A DNA stretch of 64,000 nucleotides from Ferrovibrio sp965278975 (GTDB taxonomy: Bacteria; Pseudomonadota; Alphaproteobacteria; Ferrovibrionales; Ferrovibrionaceae), in the NCBI RefSeq assembly GCF_965278975.1, contig NZ_OZ257126.1, positions 3,968,001 through 4,032,000 on the forward strand. Direction: 5' to 3'. The notes beneath the pieces are model-generated. The model had not been told where the DNA came from. It made no database searches and saw only the letters and a list, made by a program, of their open reading frames with translations. This document shows positions 33,862-41,885 of the stretch, piece by piece. The position numbers were made by a program, and so were the translations under genes. How positions within the stretch are numbered: the stretch's first letter is position 1; every line of letters starts with the position of its first letter.

Positions 33862-34623
33862 TCAGTGAATACTGGTGAAGATGCGCTCGAAGCGCCAGGC
33901 GCCGGGCCAGGTCCACGGCTTCAGCATCGAGGCAGAGCCATCCACCGACAGCCAGCGGATATTGGCGCGGCCAACCAGATTCTCCAGCGGCAGGAAACCG
34001 ACGCCGCCATTGATCACCGGGAAACGGCTATCCTCGGAATTGTCGCGGTTGTCGCCCATCACGAAGAAATTGCCCGCCGGCACGGTGAATACCGCGGTGT
34101 TGTCGCCTTTGGTGACGCCCAGGTCGATGGTCATGTAGCTGCGGCCACCGGGCAGGGTTTCCTCATACTGGCGCTCGCGGCGCACCATGCCGTAGCGATC
34201 GCGCAATTCGAAATCCGCCACGCGGCGGCGCTGCACCTTCTCGCCATTCAGCCACAATTCGCCATCGCGCATCTGCACGCGGTCGCCCGGCACGCCAATC
34301 ACGCGCTTGATGTAATCCAGCGACGTATCGCCGGGATAGCGGAACACCACCACATCGCCGCGCTCCGGCTGGCCTTCCAGCACACGGCCCTTGAACAGAT
34401 CCGGGCTGAAAGGCAGCGAATAGCGCGAATAGCCATAGGCGTATTTCGACACGAAGAGGAAATCGCCAACCAGCAGGGTCGGCAGCATCGATTCAGACGG
34501 GATATGGAACGGCTCATAGGCAAAGGTACGGATGCCGCCGGCGATCACCAGGGCATAGATCAGGGTCTGCAGGTTTTCCCACAGGCCGGTACCCTGCTCC
34601 CGATCCGCCTTGCTCTTCGCCAC
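33862..34623 (-). CDS. lepB: Signal peptidase I
   Basis: Membrane-bound protease that removes signal peptides during secretion. The 253-residue protein has one N-terminal membrane segment (about 18-36). The catalytic Ser lies in IPSESMLPTLLVGDFLFVSK near residue 44, and the catalytic Lys in LDYIKRVIGVPGDRV near residue 108. The late signature MGDNRDNSEDSR lies near residue 190. No gene separates it from rnc; a 146-base gap separates it from acpS upstream. That gap contains a direct repeat AAGATATTG (34734-34742 and 34753-34761) and no clear terminator. Confidence 0.97.
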   Translation of the reverse strand: MAKSKADREQGTGLWENLQTLIYALVIAGGIRTFAYEPFHIPSESMLPTLLVGDFLFVSKYAYGYSRYSLPFSPDLFKGRVLEGQPERGDVVVFRYPGDTSLDYIKRVIGVPGDRVQMRDGELWLNGEKVQRRRVADFELRDRYGMVRRERQYEETLPGGRSYMTIDLGVTKGDNTAVFTVPAGNFFVMGDNRDNSEDSRFPVINGGVGFLPLENLVGRANIRWLSVDGSASMLKPWTWPGAWRFERIFTSIH

Positions 34624-34769
34624 TCGCTCACTCCTGCTTTACACTACCCGCCAGACCCAGGCCGGGCGGCAGAACCAAGCGGCATCAAGCCCGCTGGCAC
34701 AGGTCAAGTCAAGTGACCCAAGTGCCGCAGGCCAAGATATTGGCCGCCAGCTAAGATATTGATTTTATT

Positions 34770-35204
34770 TTAGGTATTAGCCTCGGATGCGGCTTCCGGC
34801 GGTGCCGGTACGGCCGAGATGATGACCAGCGCCTGGGCCAGCGGCGGCTCGTCCGTGATGGTGATATCGATCTGTGCCACATGGCCGGGCGGCAGCATGC
34901 TTTGCAGCCGCGCCAGGGCACCGCCGGTCAACTTCATGGTCGGCTTGCCACCGGGCAGGTTCACCACCCCCATGTCGCGCCAGAACACCCCTTTGCGGAA
35001 ACCCGTACCCAGCGCCTTGGAGCAGGCTTCCTTGGCGGCGAAACGCTTGGCGTAGGAAGCGATGCGGGTGAGCGGACGGCGCTCGGAGCGCGCCTTCTCG
35101 GTGGCGGTGAACACGCGGTTGAGAAAGCGGTCGCCGAAGCGGGCGATGGTCTTGTCGATCCGCCTGATGTCGATCAGGTCGGAACCGATGCCCAGTATGG
35201 TCAT
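34770..35204 (-). CDS. acpS: Holo-[acyl-carrier-protein] synthase AcpS
   Basis: Transfers 4'-phosphopantetheine from CoA to acyl carrier protein. The 144-residue protein shows the magnesium- and CoA-binding start ILGIGSDLIDIRRIDKTI (Asp near residue 8). The central helix with RIASYAKRFAAKEACSKALG near residue 47 supplies the catalytic Glu. The strands AQIDITITDEPPLAQALVII follow. The family normally ends soon after this; here about 12 extra residues (VPAPPEAASEANT) follow. It shares one base with the end of pdxJ, so the two are translationally coupled. Confidence 0.96.
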   Translation of the reverse strand: MTILGIGSDLIDIRRIDKTIARFGDRFLNRVFTATEKARSERRPLTRIASYAKRFAAKEACSKALGTGFRKGVFWRDMGVVNLPGGKPTMKLTGGALARLQSMLPPGHVAQIDITITDEPPLAQALVIISAVPAPPEAASEANT

Positions 35205-35950
35205 CAGGCGCTCAGGCTGCGGTCGCCGCGCGCCGCATCCATCAGGGCACGCATGTGGCGGATGGTGCCATCCAGGCCGCCGAAGATTGCTTCGCCAATG
35301 AGGAAGTGGCCGATATTGAGTTCGACGACGCTGGGGATCGCGGCAATCGGCCCGACATTGTCAAAGCTCAAGCCGTGGCCGGCATGACATTCCAGGCCAA
35401 GTTCGGCGGCATAATCGGCCGCCGCGCGGATGCGCTTCAGCTCGGTCTCGCGCGCAGCACCCTCCAGCTCGCAATAGCGGCCGGTATGCAGTTCCACCAC
35501 CGGCGCACCAAGTGCCTTGGCGACGGCAAGCTGCACCCGCGAAGGCTCGATGAACAGCGACACGCGGATGCCGGCATCCACCAGGCGGGTGATGATCGGC
35601 GCCAGATGGCTATGCTGGGCTGCGGCATCCAGGCCGCCTTCCGTGGTGCGCTCCTCGCGCCGCTCCGGCACGATACAGCAGGCATGCGGCTTGTGGCGCA
35701 GTGCGATGCCCAGCATCTCGGCGGTGGCGGCCATTTCCAGGTTCAGCGGCAGCTTGATCTCGGCCATCAGCCGGTCGATATCGCCATCCGAGATATGGCG
35801 GCGATCCTCGCGCAGATGCGCGGTGATGCCATCGGCGCCAGCGGCAGCCGCCATGATCGCGGCGCGCACCGGATCGGGATGCTTGCCGCCACGCGCGTTG
35901 CGGATGGTGGCAACGTGGTCGATATTGACGCCAAGCCGCAGCTTACCCAT
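35204..35950 (-). CDS. pdxJ: Pyridoxine 5'-phosphate synthase PdxJ
   Basis: Closes the pyridine ring of vitamin B6 from 1-deoxyxylulose-5-phosphate and aminoacetone-phosphate derivatives. The 248-residue TIM-barrel protein begins LRLGVNIDHVATIRNARGG (His near residue 12). It contains ITAHLREDRRHISDGDID near residue 39, ELHTGRYCE near residue 145 and the late GHGLSFDNVGPIAAI near residue 192. ELNIGHFLIGEAIFGGL follows near residue 215. It is ten bases downstream of pyrE and overlaps acpS by one base. The pyrE-pdxJ-acpS-lepB-rnc-era order is a conserved alphaproteobacterial cluster. Confidence 0.98.
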   Translation of the reverse strand: MGKLRLGVNIDHVATIRNARGGKHPDPVRAAIMAAAAGADGITAHLREDRRHISDGDIDRLMAEIKLPLNLEMAATAEMLGIALRHKPHACCIVPERREERTTEGGLDAAAQHSHLAPIITRLVDAGIRVSLFIEPSRVQLAVAKALGAPVVELHTGRYCELEGAARETELKRIRAAADYAAELGLECHAGHGLSFDNVGPIAAIPSVVELNIGHFLIGEAIFGGLDGTIRHMRALMDAARGDRSLSA

Positions 35951-35959
35951 CTGTCTCTC

Positions 35960-36547
35960 CTACTTCAGGCCGCGCGAGCCGGGCTTCACCGCCGGCAGCT
36001 TCGCCAGTTCCGGCGGCAGTTCATCCTCGCGATAGGCCGGCACCTTGAAGCCGCACAAGGCGAACATCGGCACGCCAAGCTGCACCTCGCCATCCGAGCG
36101 GTCGACGATGCAGGAAGCACCCACGGTAATCCCGCCATGCTCGGCGATGCAGTCGATGCATTCGCGGCTCGACTTGCCGGTGGTGACCACATCCTCGGCC
36201 ATCAGCACGCGGGCGCCCGGCTCGATCTCGAAGCCCCGGCGCAGCGCGAATTTGCCGTCCACGCGCTCGGTGAAGATTGCCGGCACGCCAAGCTGGCGTG
36301 CCAGTTCATAGCCCACCACCACGCCGCCCATGGCCGGCGAGCAGACGATATCCACCGGCTTCGGCCCCAGCTTGGCGCGGATAGTGTCGGCCAGCGCGCG
36401 GCACATCGCCTCGGCCCGGGCCGGATGCGACAGCACCTTGGCCGACTGCATGTAGACCGGGCTGTGCAGGCCGGAAGTGAGCAGGAAATGCCCCTCCAGC
36501 AAGGCGCCGGATTCGCGGTAATGCTGCAAAACTTCGTCACGCGTCAT
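35960..36547 (-). CDS. pyrE: Orotate phosphoribosyltransferase
   Basis: Adds ribose-5-phosphate from PRPP to orotate in pyrimidine synthesis. The 195-residue protein shows GHFLLTSGLHSPVYMQSAKV near residue 20, CSPAMGGVVVGYELARQLG near residue 68 and FTERVDGKFALRRGF near residue 93. The PRPP-binding motif is VLMAEDVVTTGKSSRE near residue 114. The C-terminal part is longer than the E. coli form and of the kind seen in Alphaproteobacteria. The start at 36547 (MTRDEVLQHY) is preferred to an in-frame start at 36649 because the extension has no homology. Together with the pyrC-like gene at the window start, it shows that the pyrimidine genes are dispersed. Confidence 0.96.
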   Translation of the reverse strand: MTRDEVLQHYRESGALLEGHFLLTSGLHSPVYMQSAKVLSHPARAEAMCRALADTIRAKLGPKPVDIVCSPAMGGVVVGYELARQLGVPAIFTERVDGKFALRRGFEIEPGARVLMAEDVVTTGKSSRECIDCIAEHGGITVGASCIVDRSDGEVQLGVPMFALCGFKVPAYREDELPPELAKLPAVKPGSRGLK

Positions 36548-36578
36548 GATCTGGGGTCCCTTACTTGCCGGGCGCAGC

Positions 36579-36929
36579 CTAAGGGCAGCCGCCCCCGGGT
36601 TCAAGACGGCAAGGGCAGCCGGCGCCAGGTGATCTCGCGTTATCGCCACGGCTGTCGGTACGGGTGGTGCTCAAGCTGCCGTCCGGGCCGGGCTTGAACA
36701 GGAAACGCCCCCTGCCACTGTCGCGCAGCAACCCGCCGTCCTTTATCTCAAGCGTCCAACGGTTGGTTTCCGGCCTGTCGCCATTGACCCCTTTGCCCAG
36801 CCGGTAGACCAGATCATAGCGGCCATCCTTGCGCGGGCGGACATCCAGCGAGGCGAAACGGCCGGATAACCAGATGCCTTACCAGTTGCCGGTGAAGCCA
36901 TCCTCGATCCTGGCGACGACCTTGGGCAT
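36579..36929 (-). pseudogene. Decayed reading frame between rsh and pyrE, in-frame stop
   Basis: The 395-base gap between the rsh stop and pyrE contains a frame that reads like protein on the minus strand: MPKVVARIEDGFTGNW, a TAA at 36881-36879, then GIWLSGRFASLDVRPRKDG and YDLVYRLGKGVNGDRPETN. It continues as WTLEIKDGGLLRDSGRGRF and runs to a TAG at 36579. Codon choice and amino-acid pattern look like real sequence with the TAA as a nonsense change. No start codon with a ribosome site follows the stop, and the 5' part would overlap rsh. It is either a broken gene remnant or a frame disrupted by a sequence error. No family was recognised; the pattern is that of a small beta-strand protein. 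Confidence 0.4.
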
Positions 36930-36942
36930 CGGCAGGCCGAAA

Positions 36943-39135
36943 TCAGCCCCTTGCCCGCTCCACACTGCTGATATTCGGGGTGGCCCGCAGCGCCGCGATA
37001 ATGTTCGAGAGGTGCTTCACGTCACGCACCTCGACATCGACATACATCTCGAACAATTCCTGGGTGCGGTTGGTGATCTTCAGGTTGGTGATATTGCCCT
37101 TGTGCTTGGCAATCACCGTACTGAGCGCCGAGAGCGAACCGGGCTCGTTGGCCACCAGCAGGATGACGCGGCCCAGATGCACCTGGCCGCTCTTGTCGCC
37201 ATCCCCTGGGGCTTCCCAGGCGAGATCAAGCCAGCGTTCCGGCTGGTCGGTGAACTGGCCCAGCGCCTCGCAATCGATGGTGTGGATGGTCACGCCCTTG
37301 CCGGTGGTGACGATGCCGACGATGCGGTCGCCCGGCAGCGGATGGCAGCAGCCGGCGATATGCATCGCCATGCCGGGAATCAGGCCGCGGATCGAGATGC
37401 CGTTATGCTTATGCTCCGGTGCCTTGTGCTGCTGGCGCGGCAACGGCGGCAGCTTGTCGGCCTCGCGGTCGTTTTCCTTCTCGCCGGGATAGACGATATG
37501 CAGCACCTGGCGCGCGGTGACCGAGCCGTCGCCGACGTTGACATAGACATCCTCAACGCCACGGAATTTCAGCACCTTCACCGCCGCTTCTAGGCCCTTT
37601 TCGGTGAGCTGCTGATCACGCTCGTGGAAGGTCTTTTTGAGAATCGCCTTGCCCAGTTCGACATACTGGCCACGCTGCTGCTGGCGGATGAAGCGGTTGA
37701 TGCAGGATTTGGCACGGCCGGATTTGACAAAATTGAGCCAGTTCGGATTCGGCGCCGGTACTTTCGAGCGCAGGATTTCCACCTGGTCGCCATTGCGCAG
37801 CACAGTACGCAGCGGCACCACGCGGCCATTCACCTTGGCACCCACTGCCGTGTCGCCGACACCGGAATGTACCGCGTAGGCGAAATCGACCACCGTGGCA
37901 TCGCGCGGCAGCGCGATCAGGTCGCCCTTCGGCGTGAAGCAGAATACCTGATCCTGGAACATGTTGAGCTTGGTATGCTCCAGGAATTCCTCGGGATCCG
38001 AAGCCTGTTCCAGGATTTCCAGCAATTCGCGCAGCCAGCGGTATTGCTTCGCTTCGGCATCCGGTGCGGTGCCGCCGCCATTGCCATCCTGCTTGTATTG
38101 CCAATGCGCCGCGACGCCGAGCTCGGACACTTCATGCATGTCCTGGGTGCGTATCTGGATTTCGATGCGCTTGTTTTCCGGACCGATCACCGTGGTATGC
38201 AGTGAGCGGTAGCCATTCTGCTTCGGCGTCGAGAGATAGTCCTTGAAGCGCCCCGGCACCGATGGCCAGGTGCCATGCACGATACCCAGCGCCTGATAGC
38301 AGGCGGTGATGTCGCGCACCACGATGCGGAAGGCCATGATGTCGGAAAGTTGCTCGAACGGGATGTTCTTGCGCTGCATCTTCTCCCAGATCGAGAACGG
38401 GCGCTTCTCGCGGCCCGAAACCCAGGCATCCAGCCCCTGTTCCGCCAGGGTGCGCTTGATCTTGTCGGAAATGCGCTGCGTCAGGCTGCCGCCCTCGCTG
38501 CGCAACTGTTCCAGGCGGGTGATGATCGAGGCGCGCGCATCCGTATTCAATTCGGCGAAGGCGAGGTCTTCCAGTTCCTCCTTCAGTTCCTGCATGCCGA
38601 TGCGGTCGGCGAGCGGAACGTAAATCTCCATCGTCTCCTTGGCGATGCGCTTCCGCTTTTCCGGCGTCTTGATGTAATGCAGCGTGCGCATGTTGTGCAG
38701 CCGGTCGGCCAGTTTCACCAGCAGCACGCGGATGTCATTCGACATCGCCAGCAGCAGCTTGCGGAAATTCTCCGCCTGCCGCGTGCGGTCGGATTGCTGC
38801 TCGATGCGCGACAGCTTGGTGACGCCATCGACCAGGCGCAGCACATCGCCGCCGAAATTCTTCTCGATCTCCACCGGCGTCGCCACGGTGTCTTCCAGCG
38901 TGTCGTGCAGCAGACCGGTGGCGATGGTCTTGTCGTCGAGTTTCATACCGGCAAGGATGCCGGCCACTTCCACGGGATGGGAGAAATACGGATCGCCGGA
39001 GGCGCGCATCTGGGCGCCATGCGCCTTCATGGAAAACACATAGGCGCGGTTCAACAGGTCCTCGTTGGCGCCGGGATCGTACGCCAGAACCTTCTCTACC
39101 AATTCGACTTGCCGCAGAATCCGAGCACGCGCCAT
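36943..39135 (-). CDS. rsh: Bifunctional (p)ppGpp synthetase/hydrolase, RelA/SpoT (Rsh)
   Basis: Makes and degrades the alarmone (p)ppGpp in the stringent response. The 730-residue protein has an N-terminal HD hydrolase domain with SHPVEVAGIL near residue 52 and LLHDTLEDT near residue 76, with intact His-Asp metal ligands. The synthetase domain (about 230-345) contains FEQLSDIMAFRIVV and KDYLSTPKQNGYRSLHTTV. A TGS domain (about 390-450) starts VFCFTPKGDLIALPRDATV, followed by a helical/zinc-finger-like region with MAMHIAGCCHPLPGDRIVG. A C-terminal ACT domain (about 650-725) ends the protein. The start at 39135 follows GGAGG; ten extra in-frame residues upstream are not typical. Alphaproteobacteria usually have this single long enzyme. 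Confidence 0.96.
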   Translation of the reverse strand: MARARILRQVELVEKVLAYDPGANEDLLNRAYVFSMKAHGAQMRASGDPYFSHPVEVAGILAGMKLDDKTIATGLLHDTLEDTVATPVEIEKNFGGDVLRLVDGVTKLSRIEQQSDRTRQAENFRKLLLAMSNDIRVLLVKLADRLHNMRTLHYIKTPEKRKRIAKETMEIYVPLADRIGMQELKEELEDLAFAELNTDARASIITRLEQLRSEGGSLTQRISDKIKRTLAEQGLDAWVSGREKRPFSIWEKMQRKNIPFEQLSDIMAFRIVVRDITACYQALGIVHGTWPSVPGRFKDYLSTPKQNGYRSLHTTVIGPENKRIEIQIRTQDMHEVSELGVAAHWQYKQDGNGGGTAPDAEAKQYRWLRELLEILEQASDPEEFLEHTKLNMFQDQVFCFTPKGDLIALPRDATVVDFAYAVHSGVGDTAVGAKVNGRVVPLRTVLRNGDQVEILRSKVPAPNPNWLNFVKSGRAKSCINRFIRQQQRGQYVELGKAILKKTFHERDQQLTEKGLEAAVKVLKFRGVEDVYVNVGDGSVTARQVLHIVYPGEKENDREADKLPPLPRQQHKAPEHKHNGISIRGLIPGMAMHIAGCCHPLPGDRIVGIVTTGKGVTIHTIDCEALGQFTDQPERWLDLAWEAPGDGDKSGQVHLGRVILLVANEPGSLSALSTVIAKHKGNITNLKITNRTQELFEMYVDVEVRDVKHLSNIIAALRATPNISSVERARG

Positions 39136-39226
39136 ACCGCCCCGCCCTCCTTCAACGGGAAACAATTACACAACACCCTGAATTTTGGGCGAAAATTGGC
39201 CGAGGGCAAGACCCTGGAATGATTCT

Positions 39227-39377
39227 AGAGCCTGATGACGGCATATTGAGGTGCTACGCTGAGGTGAATTGGGCCCTCGGATAGGAGCGCGAGGCACTCG
39301 AAGGCTAAGTCCGCCCAGCCGGCAGGGTTTCGCCTTAGGGCGAAACGCAGCGCGTCACTATGATGTTATCAGGCTCT
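39227..39377. repeat. MITE-like element A with AGAGC inverted termini
   Basis: A 151-base segment between rsh and rpoZ. Its ends are inverted copies: AGAGCCTGAT at the left, ATCAGGCTCT at the right, with weaker similarity continuing for about 25 bases. An internal hairpin GTTTCGCC/GGCGAAAC (39327-39346) is present. Its right end, read inward, resembles the left end of element B at 43741 (AGAGC and then TGACGCGCTGCG). No transposase or coding capacity. Confidence 0.65.
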
Positions 39378-39395
39378 GAGTCGGAAGGACGAGGA

Positions 39396-39773
39396 TTACT
39401 CCTCGGTGGCATCCCCAAGGTCGGGTTCGTCACCGCCCTCTTCCTCGATGCCCATGCCTTCGGCCAGGTCGTCCGACTGGTGAACCCCGGACCATTCGGC
39501 CGATTCCATCAGGGCGGCCATGTTGTCCTCTTCCGGCTCATCCACCTCGACATGCTTCTGCATGCCGCCGATCATGCGCTGGCGCAGGGTCTCGATATCC
39601 ACGGTTTCATCAGCGATTTCGCGCAGGGCAACCACCGGATTCTTGTCGTTGTCGCGGTCCACGGTCAGCGGCGCGCCAGCCGACACGGCGCGGGCGCGCT
39701 GGGCGGCGAGCATCACCAGCTCGAAGCGGTTCGGAACCTTGATGACGCAATCTTCAACGGTAACGCGGGCCAT
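39396..39773 (-). CDS. rpoZ: DNA-directed RNA polymerase omega subunit
   Basis: Smallest core subunit of RNA polymerase; helps assembly around beta' and contributes to (p)ppGpp binding in many proteobacteria. The 125-residue protein begins MARVTVEDCVIKVPNRFELVMLAAQ in family style, seen here as ARVTVEDCVIKVPNRFELV. The RARAVSAGAPLTVDRDNDKN and PVVALREIADETVDI segments follow. The C-terminal half is acidic (many Asp/Glu), as in alphaproteobacterial omega. It lies between folK and rsh on the same strand, and element A separates it from rsh. Linkage of rpoZ with the alarmone enzyme gene is common in proteobacteria. Confidence 0.96.
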   Translation of the reverse strand: MARVTVEDCVIKVPNRFELVMLAAQRARAVSAGAPLTVDRDNDKNPVVALREIADETVDIETLRQRMIGGMQKHVEVDEPEEDNMAALMESAEWSGVHQSDDLAEGMGIEEEGGDEPDLGDATEE

Positions 39774-39846
39774 GGCGGCGAATCCTTAGTGACCATCCGG
39801 GGAATTGCGCTTCCTAGCGCCTTCCCCGGCAGCATGCAAGGGCTAT

Positions 39847-40392
39847 TCAACGCCCCTCTTCCAACCTATTGATTTTCATAGGCTCTGCCGCCGCGATCAG
39901 GGCCGGCAGGCTGGCGCCGCTGACCGGATGCCGCCAGCCCGGCGCCACTTCCTGCAGTGGCAGCAGCACGAACAGGCGCCGGCTCAACCGGGGATGCGGG
40001 AGTACAGCCCGGCCCAGCAGTTCCTCGGGCTGCACCTGTCCGCGGTAATCGAGTATGTCGAGATCCAGCGGTCGCGCATCCCAGCGGCCCACACGACGGC
40101 GGCCGAAAACGGCTTCGATGTCATGTAATCGCTGCAACAACGCATCCGGTGCGAGCGCGGTGCGCAACGCCACCACGGCATTGAGATAATCAGGTTGCTC
40201 CGTTTCGCCCGCCGTCGGTGGCGGCCAGGCCGGTGAACGCCACAGGCTGGAACGCGCCACAATGGTCAAATCGTTCCCACTCAAAGCATCCATGCCCGCG
40301 ATGAGTGTGGCGCGAATATCTCCCTGACCCTCAGCGGGCAGATTTGCGCCAAGGGCTATAAAAACTAGATCATTCGAGGGATTTCCGGCCAT
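39847..40392 (-). CDS. folK: 2-amino-4-hydroxy-6-hydroxymethyldihydropteridine pyrophosphokinase FolK
   Basis: Transfers pyrophosphate from ATP to the pterin precursor in folate synthesis. The 181-residue protein starts VFIALGANLPAEGQGD and includes SSLWRSPAWPPP and QPDYLNAVVALRTALAPDAL near residue 70. The signature RRRVGRWDARPLDLDILDY lies near residue 104, and HPRLSRRLFVLLPLQEVAP near residue 138. The ATG at 40392 is preferred for its AAGG site and homology start; an in-frame ATG at 40440 would add 16 residues. It ends 74 bases before rpoZ. The divergent gene upstream encodes an NYN-domain protein, with a 94-base AT-rich intergenic region in between that should carry both promoters. Confidence 0.95.
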   Translation of the reverse strand: MAGNPSNDLVFIALGANLPAEGQGDIRATLIAGMDALSGNDLTIVARSSLWRSPAWPPPTAGETEQPDYLNAVVALRTALAPDALLQRLHDIEAVFGRRRVGRWDARPLDLDILDYRGQVQPEELLGRAVLPHPRLSRRLFVLLPLQEVAPGWRHPVSGASLPALIAAAEPMKINRLEEGR

Positions 40393-40486
40393 GGAAGCCT
40401 TGTGTAGTCTGAATGATGATTTAATTAGCCCATTATCCATATTTCGATAAACCGTCTTTCTTCGTCTTACAGTTGGAGTGATCCTG

Positions 40487-41155
40487 ATGATGAAATTTTA
40501 TCCGCAGGAGCGCGTGGCGCTCTTCATCGATGGCGCCAACCTCTACTCCGCCGCCCGCAGCCTCGGCTTTGAAATCGACTACCGGCGCCTGCTCGAACAT
40601 TTCCGCAAGGAAGCGCATCTGGTGCGCGCCTTCTACTACACCGCGCTGGTGGAAGATGCCGATTACTCGCCGCTGCGCCCGCTGATCGATTGGCTCGACT
40701 ATAACGGCTACACCATGGTGACCAAGCCGGCGAAGGAATATACCGACGCCACCGGCCGCCGCCGTTTCAAGAGCAACATGGATATCGAACTGGCCATCGA
40801 CATGATGGACCTGACACCGCACCTGGATCATGCCGTGCTGTTCTCCGGCGATGGCGATTTCCGCCGCCTGGTGGAAGCCGTGCAGCGCCGTGGCGTGCGC
40901 GTCTCGGTGGTTGCCACCACCAAGAGCCAGCCGCCAATGGTGGCCGACGAACTGCGCCGCCAGGCCGATACTTTCGTTGAGCTTCAGGACCTGATGCCGA
41001 AGATCATGCGCGAGGGCGGTGGCCGCGATCAGGTGCATGCCCAGCGCACCGCCGGCCTCAATGCCACGCTGCGCGTCGGCAACAACACCCCAGCCGGCGC
41101 CTATGAAGACGACGACGAGATCGACACCGCAAATCCACGCGGCTACAACCGCTAA
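40487..41155 (+). CDS. NYN domain protein (LabA/DUF88 family, putative ribonuclease)
   Basis: PIN-like fold of the NYN family, predicted to cleave RNA; function unproven in most members. The 222-residue protein has acidic active-site positions in ALFIDGANLYSAARSLGF (Asp near residue 13) and KSNMDIELAIDMMDL near residue 100. HAVLFSGDGDFRRLVEAVQR near residue 121 completes the set. A LabA-like core is followed by a poorly conserved charged tail ending NPRGYNR. The ATG at 40487 is chosen because GGAG lies eight bases ahead; a GTG at 40478 and another ATG at 40490 are also in frame. It is nine bases ahead of the uracil-DNA glycosylase gene, a pairing that suggests co-transcription. Confidence 0.9.
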   Translation: MMKFYPQERVALFIDGANLYSAARSLGFEIDYRRLLEHFRKEAHLVRAFYYTALVEDADYSPLRPLIDWLDYNGYTMVTKPAKEYTDATGRRRFKSNMDIELAIDMMDLTPHLDHAVLFSGDGDFRRLVEAVQRRGVRVSVVATTKSQPPMVADELRRQADTFVELQDLMPKIMREGGGRDQVHAQRTAGLNATLRVGNNTPAGAYEDDDEIDTANPRGYNR

Positions 41156-41164
41156 GCAACGGCG

Positions 41165-41821
41165 ATGAACGGCCTGTCCCTTGCGGCCGTGCCGGTTCCT
41201 GGCCGGGATTGCGATCTCTGCCCGCGCCTGGCGCAGTTCCGCACCGATAACCGCGCCGCCTATCCGGATTTCTTCAATGCGCCAGTACCGGCCTGGGGCG
41301 ATGCAGACCCGCAATTGCTTGTGGTCGGCCTGGCGCCGGGCCTGAAAGGCGCCAACCGCACCGGACGGCCCTTCACCGGCGACTATGCCGGCGACCTGCT
41401 CTACAGCACGTTGAAGAAATACGGCTTCTCCGAGGGCCAGTTCCGCGCCGATCCGAATGACGGTCTGGTGCTGCGCCGCGCCCGCATCTCCAATGCCGTG
41501 AAATGCGTGCCGCCGGAAAACAAGCCGACCCCGGCGGAAACCAAGATCTGCCGCAGCCATTTCCTGGCGCCGGAAATCGCCGCCATGGGCAAGCTGCGCG
41601 CCGTGCTGGCCTTAGGTCAGATTGCCCATGTGGCCGTGCTGGATACACTCAAGATGAAGCGGGCGGCGGCACCCTTCGGGCATAATACCGCCTATCTATT
41701 GCCCAATGGCGCCACGCTGTTTTCCAGCTACCATTGCTCACGTTACAATACCAATACAGGCCGCCTCACCGAGGCGATGTTCCATGCGGTTTTCGACCGT
41801 ATCGCGGCTCACCTCGGCTAG
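41165..41821 (+). CDS. Uracil-DNA glycosylase, family 5 (UdgB-like)
   Basis: Iron-sulphur glycosylase that removes uracil and other deaminated bases from DNA. The 218-residue protein has four candidate cluster Cys residues: two in CDLCPRLAQF near residue 16, one in NAVKCVPPENKP near residue 118 and one in ICRSHFLAPE near residue 132. The active-site region GLAPGLKGANRTGRPFTGD near residue 57 fits family 5, in which Ala replaces the usual catalytic Asp. The late motif reads SSYHCSRYNTNTGRLT near residue 188. It is co-oriented with the NYN gene and followed by corA. Confidence 0.93.
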   Translation: MNGLSLAAVPVPGRDCDLCPRLAQFRTDNRAAYPDFFNAPVPAWGDADPQLLVVGLAPGLKGANRTGRPFTGDYAGDLLYSTLKKYGFSEGQFRADPNDGLVLRRARISNAVKCVPPENKPTPAETKICRSHFLAPEIAAMGKLRAVLALGQIAHVAVLDTLKMKRAAAPFGHNTAYLLPNGATLFSSYHCSRYNTNTGRLTEAMFHAVFDRIAAHLG

Positions 41822-41885
41822 CTCTCAAGCCCTTTCGCGCCTATTCTAGCGCCGTCGAGAATCCGCCCAGCGGACCGGGGGTGCC

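Noticed and set aside
36829..37593. Plus-strand frame opposite the end of rsh
   Set aside because: Antisense shadow; it has no homology features and no ribosome site.
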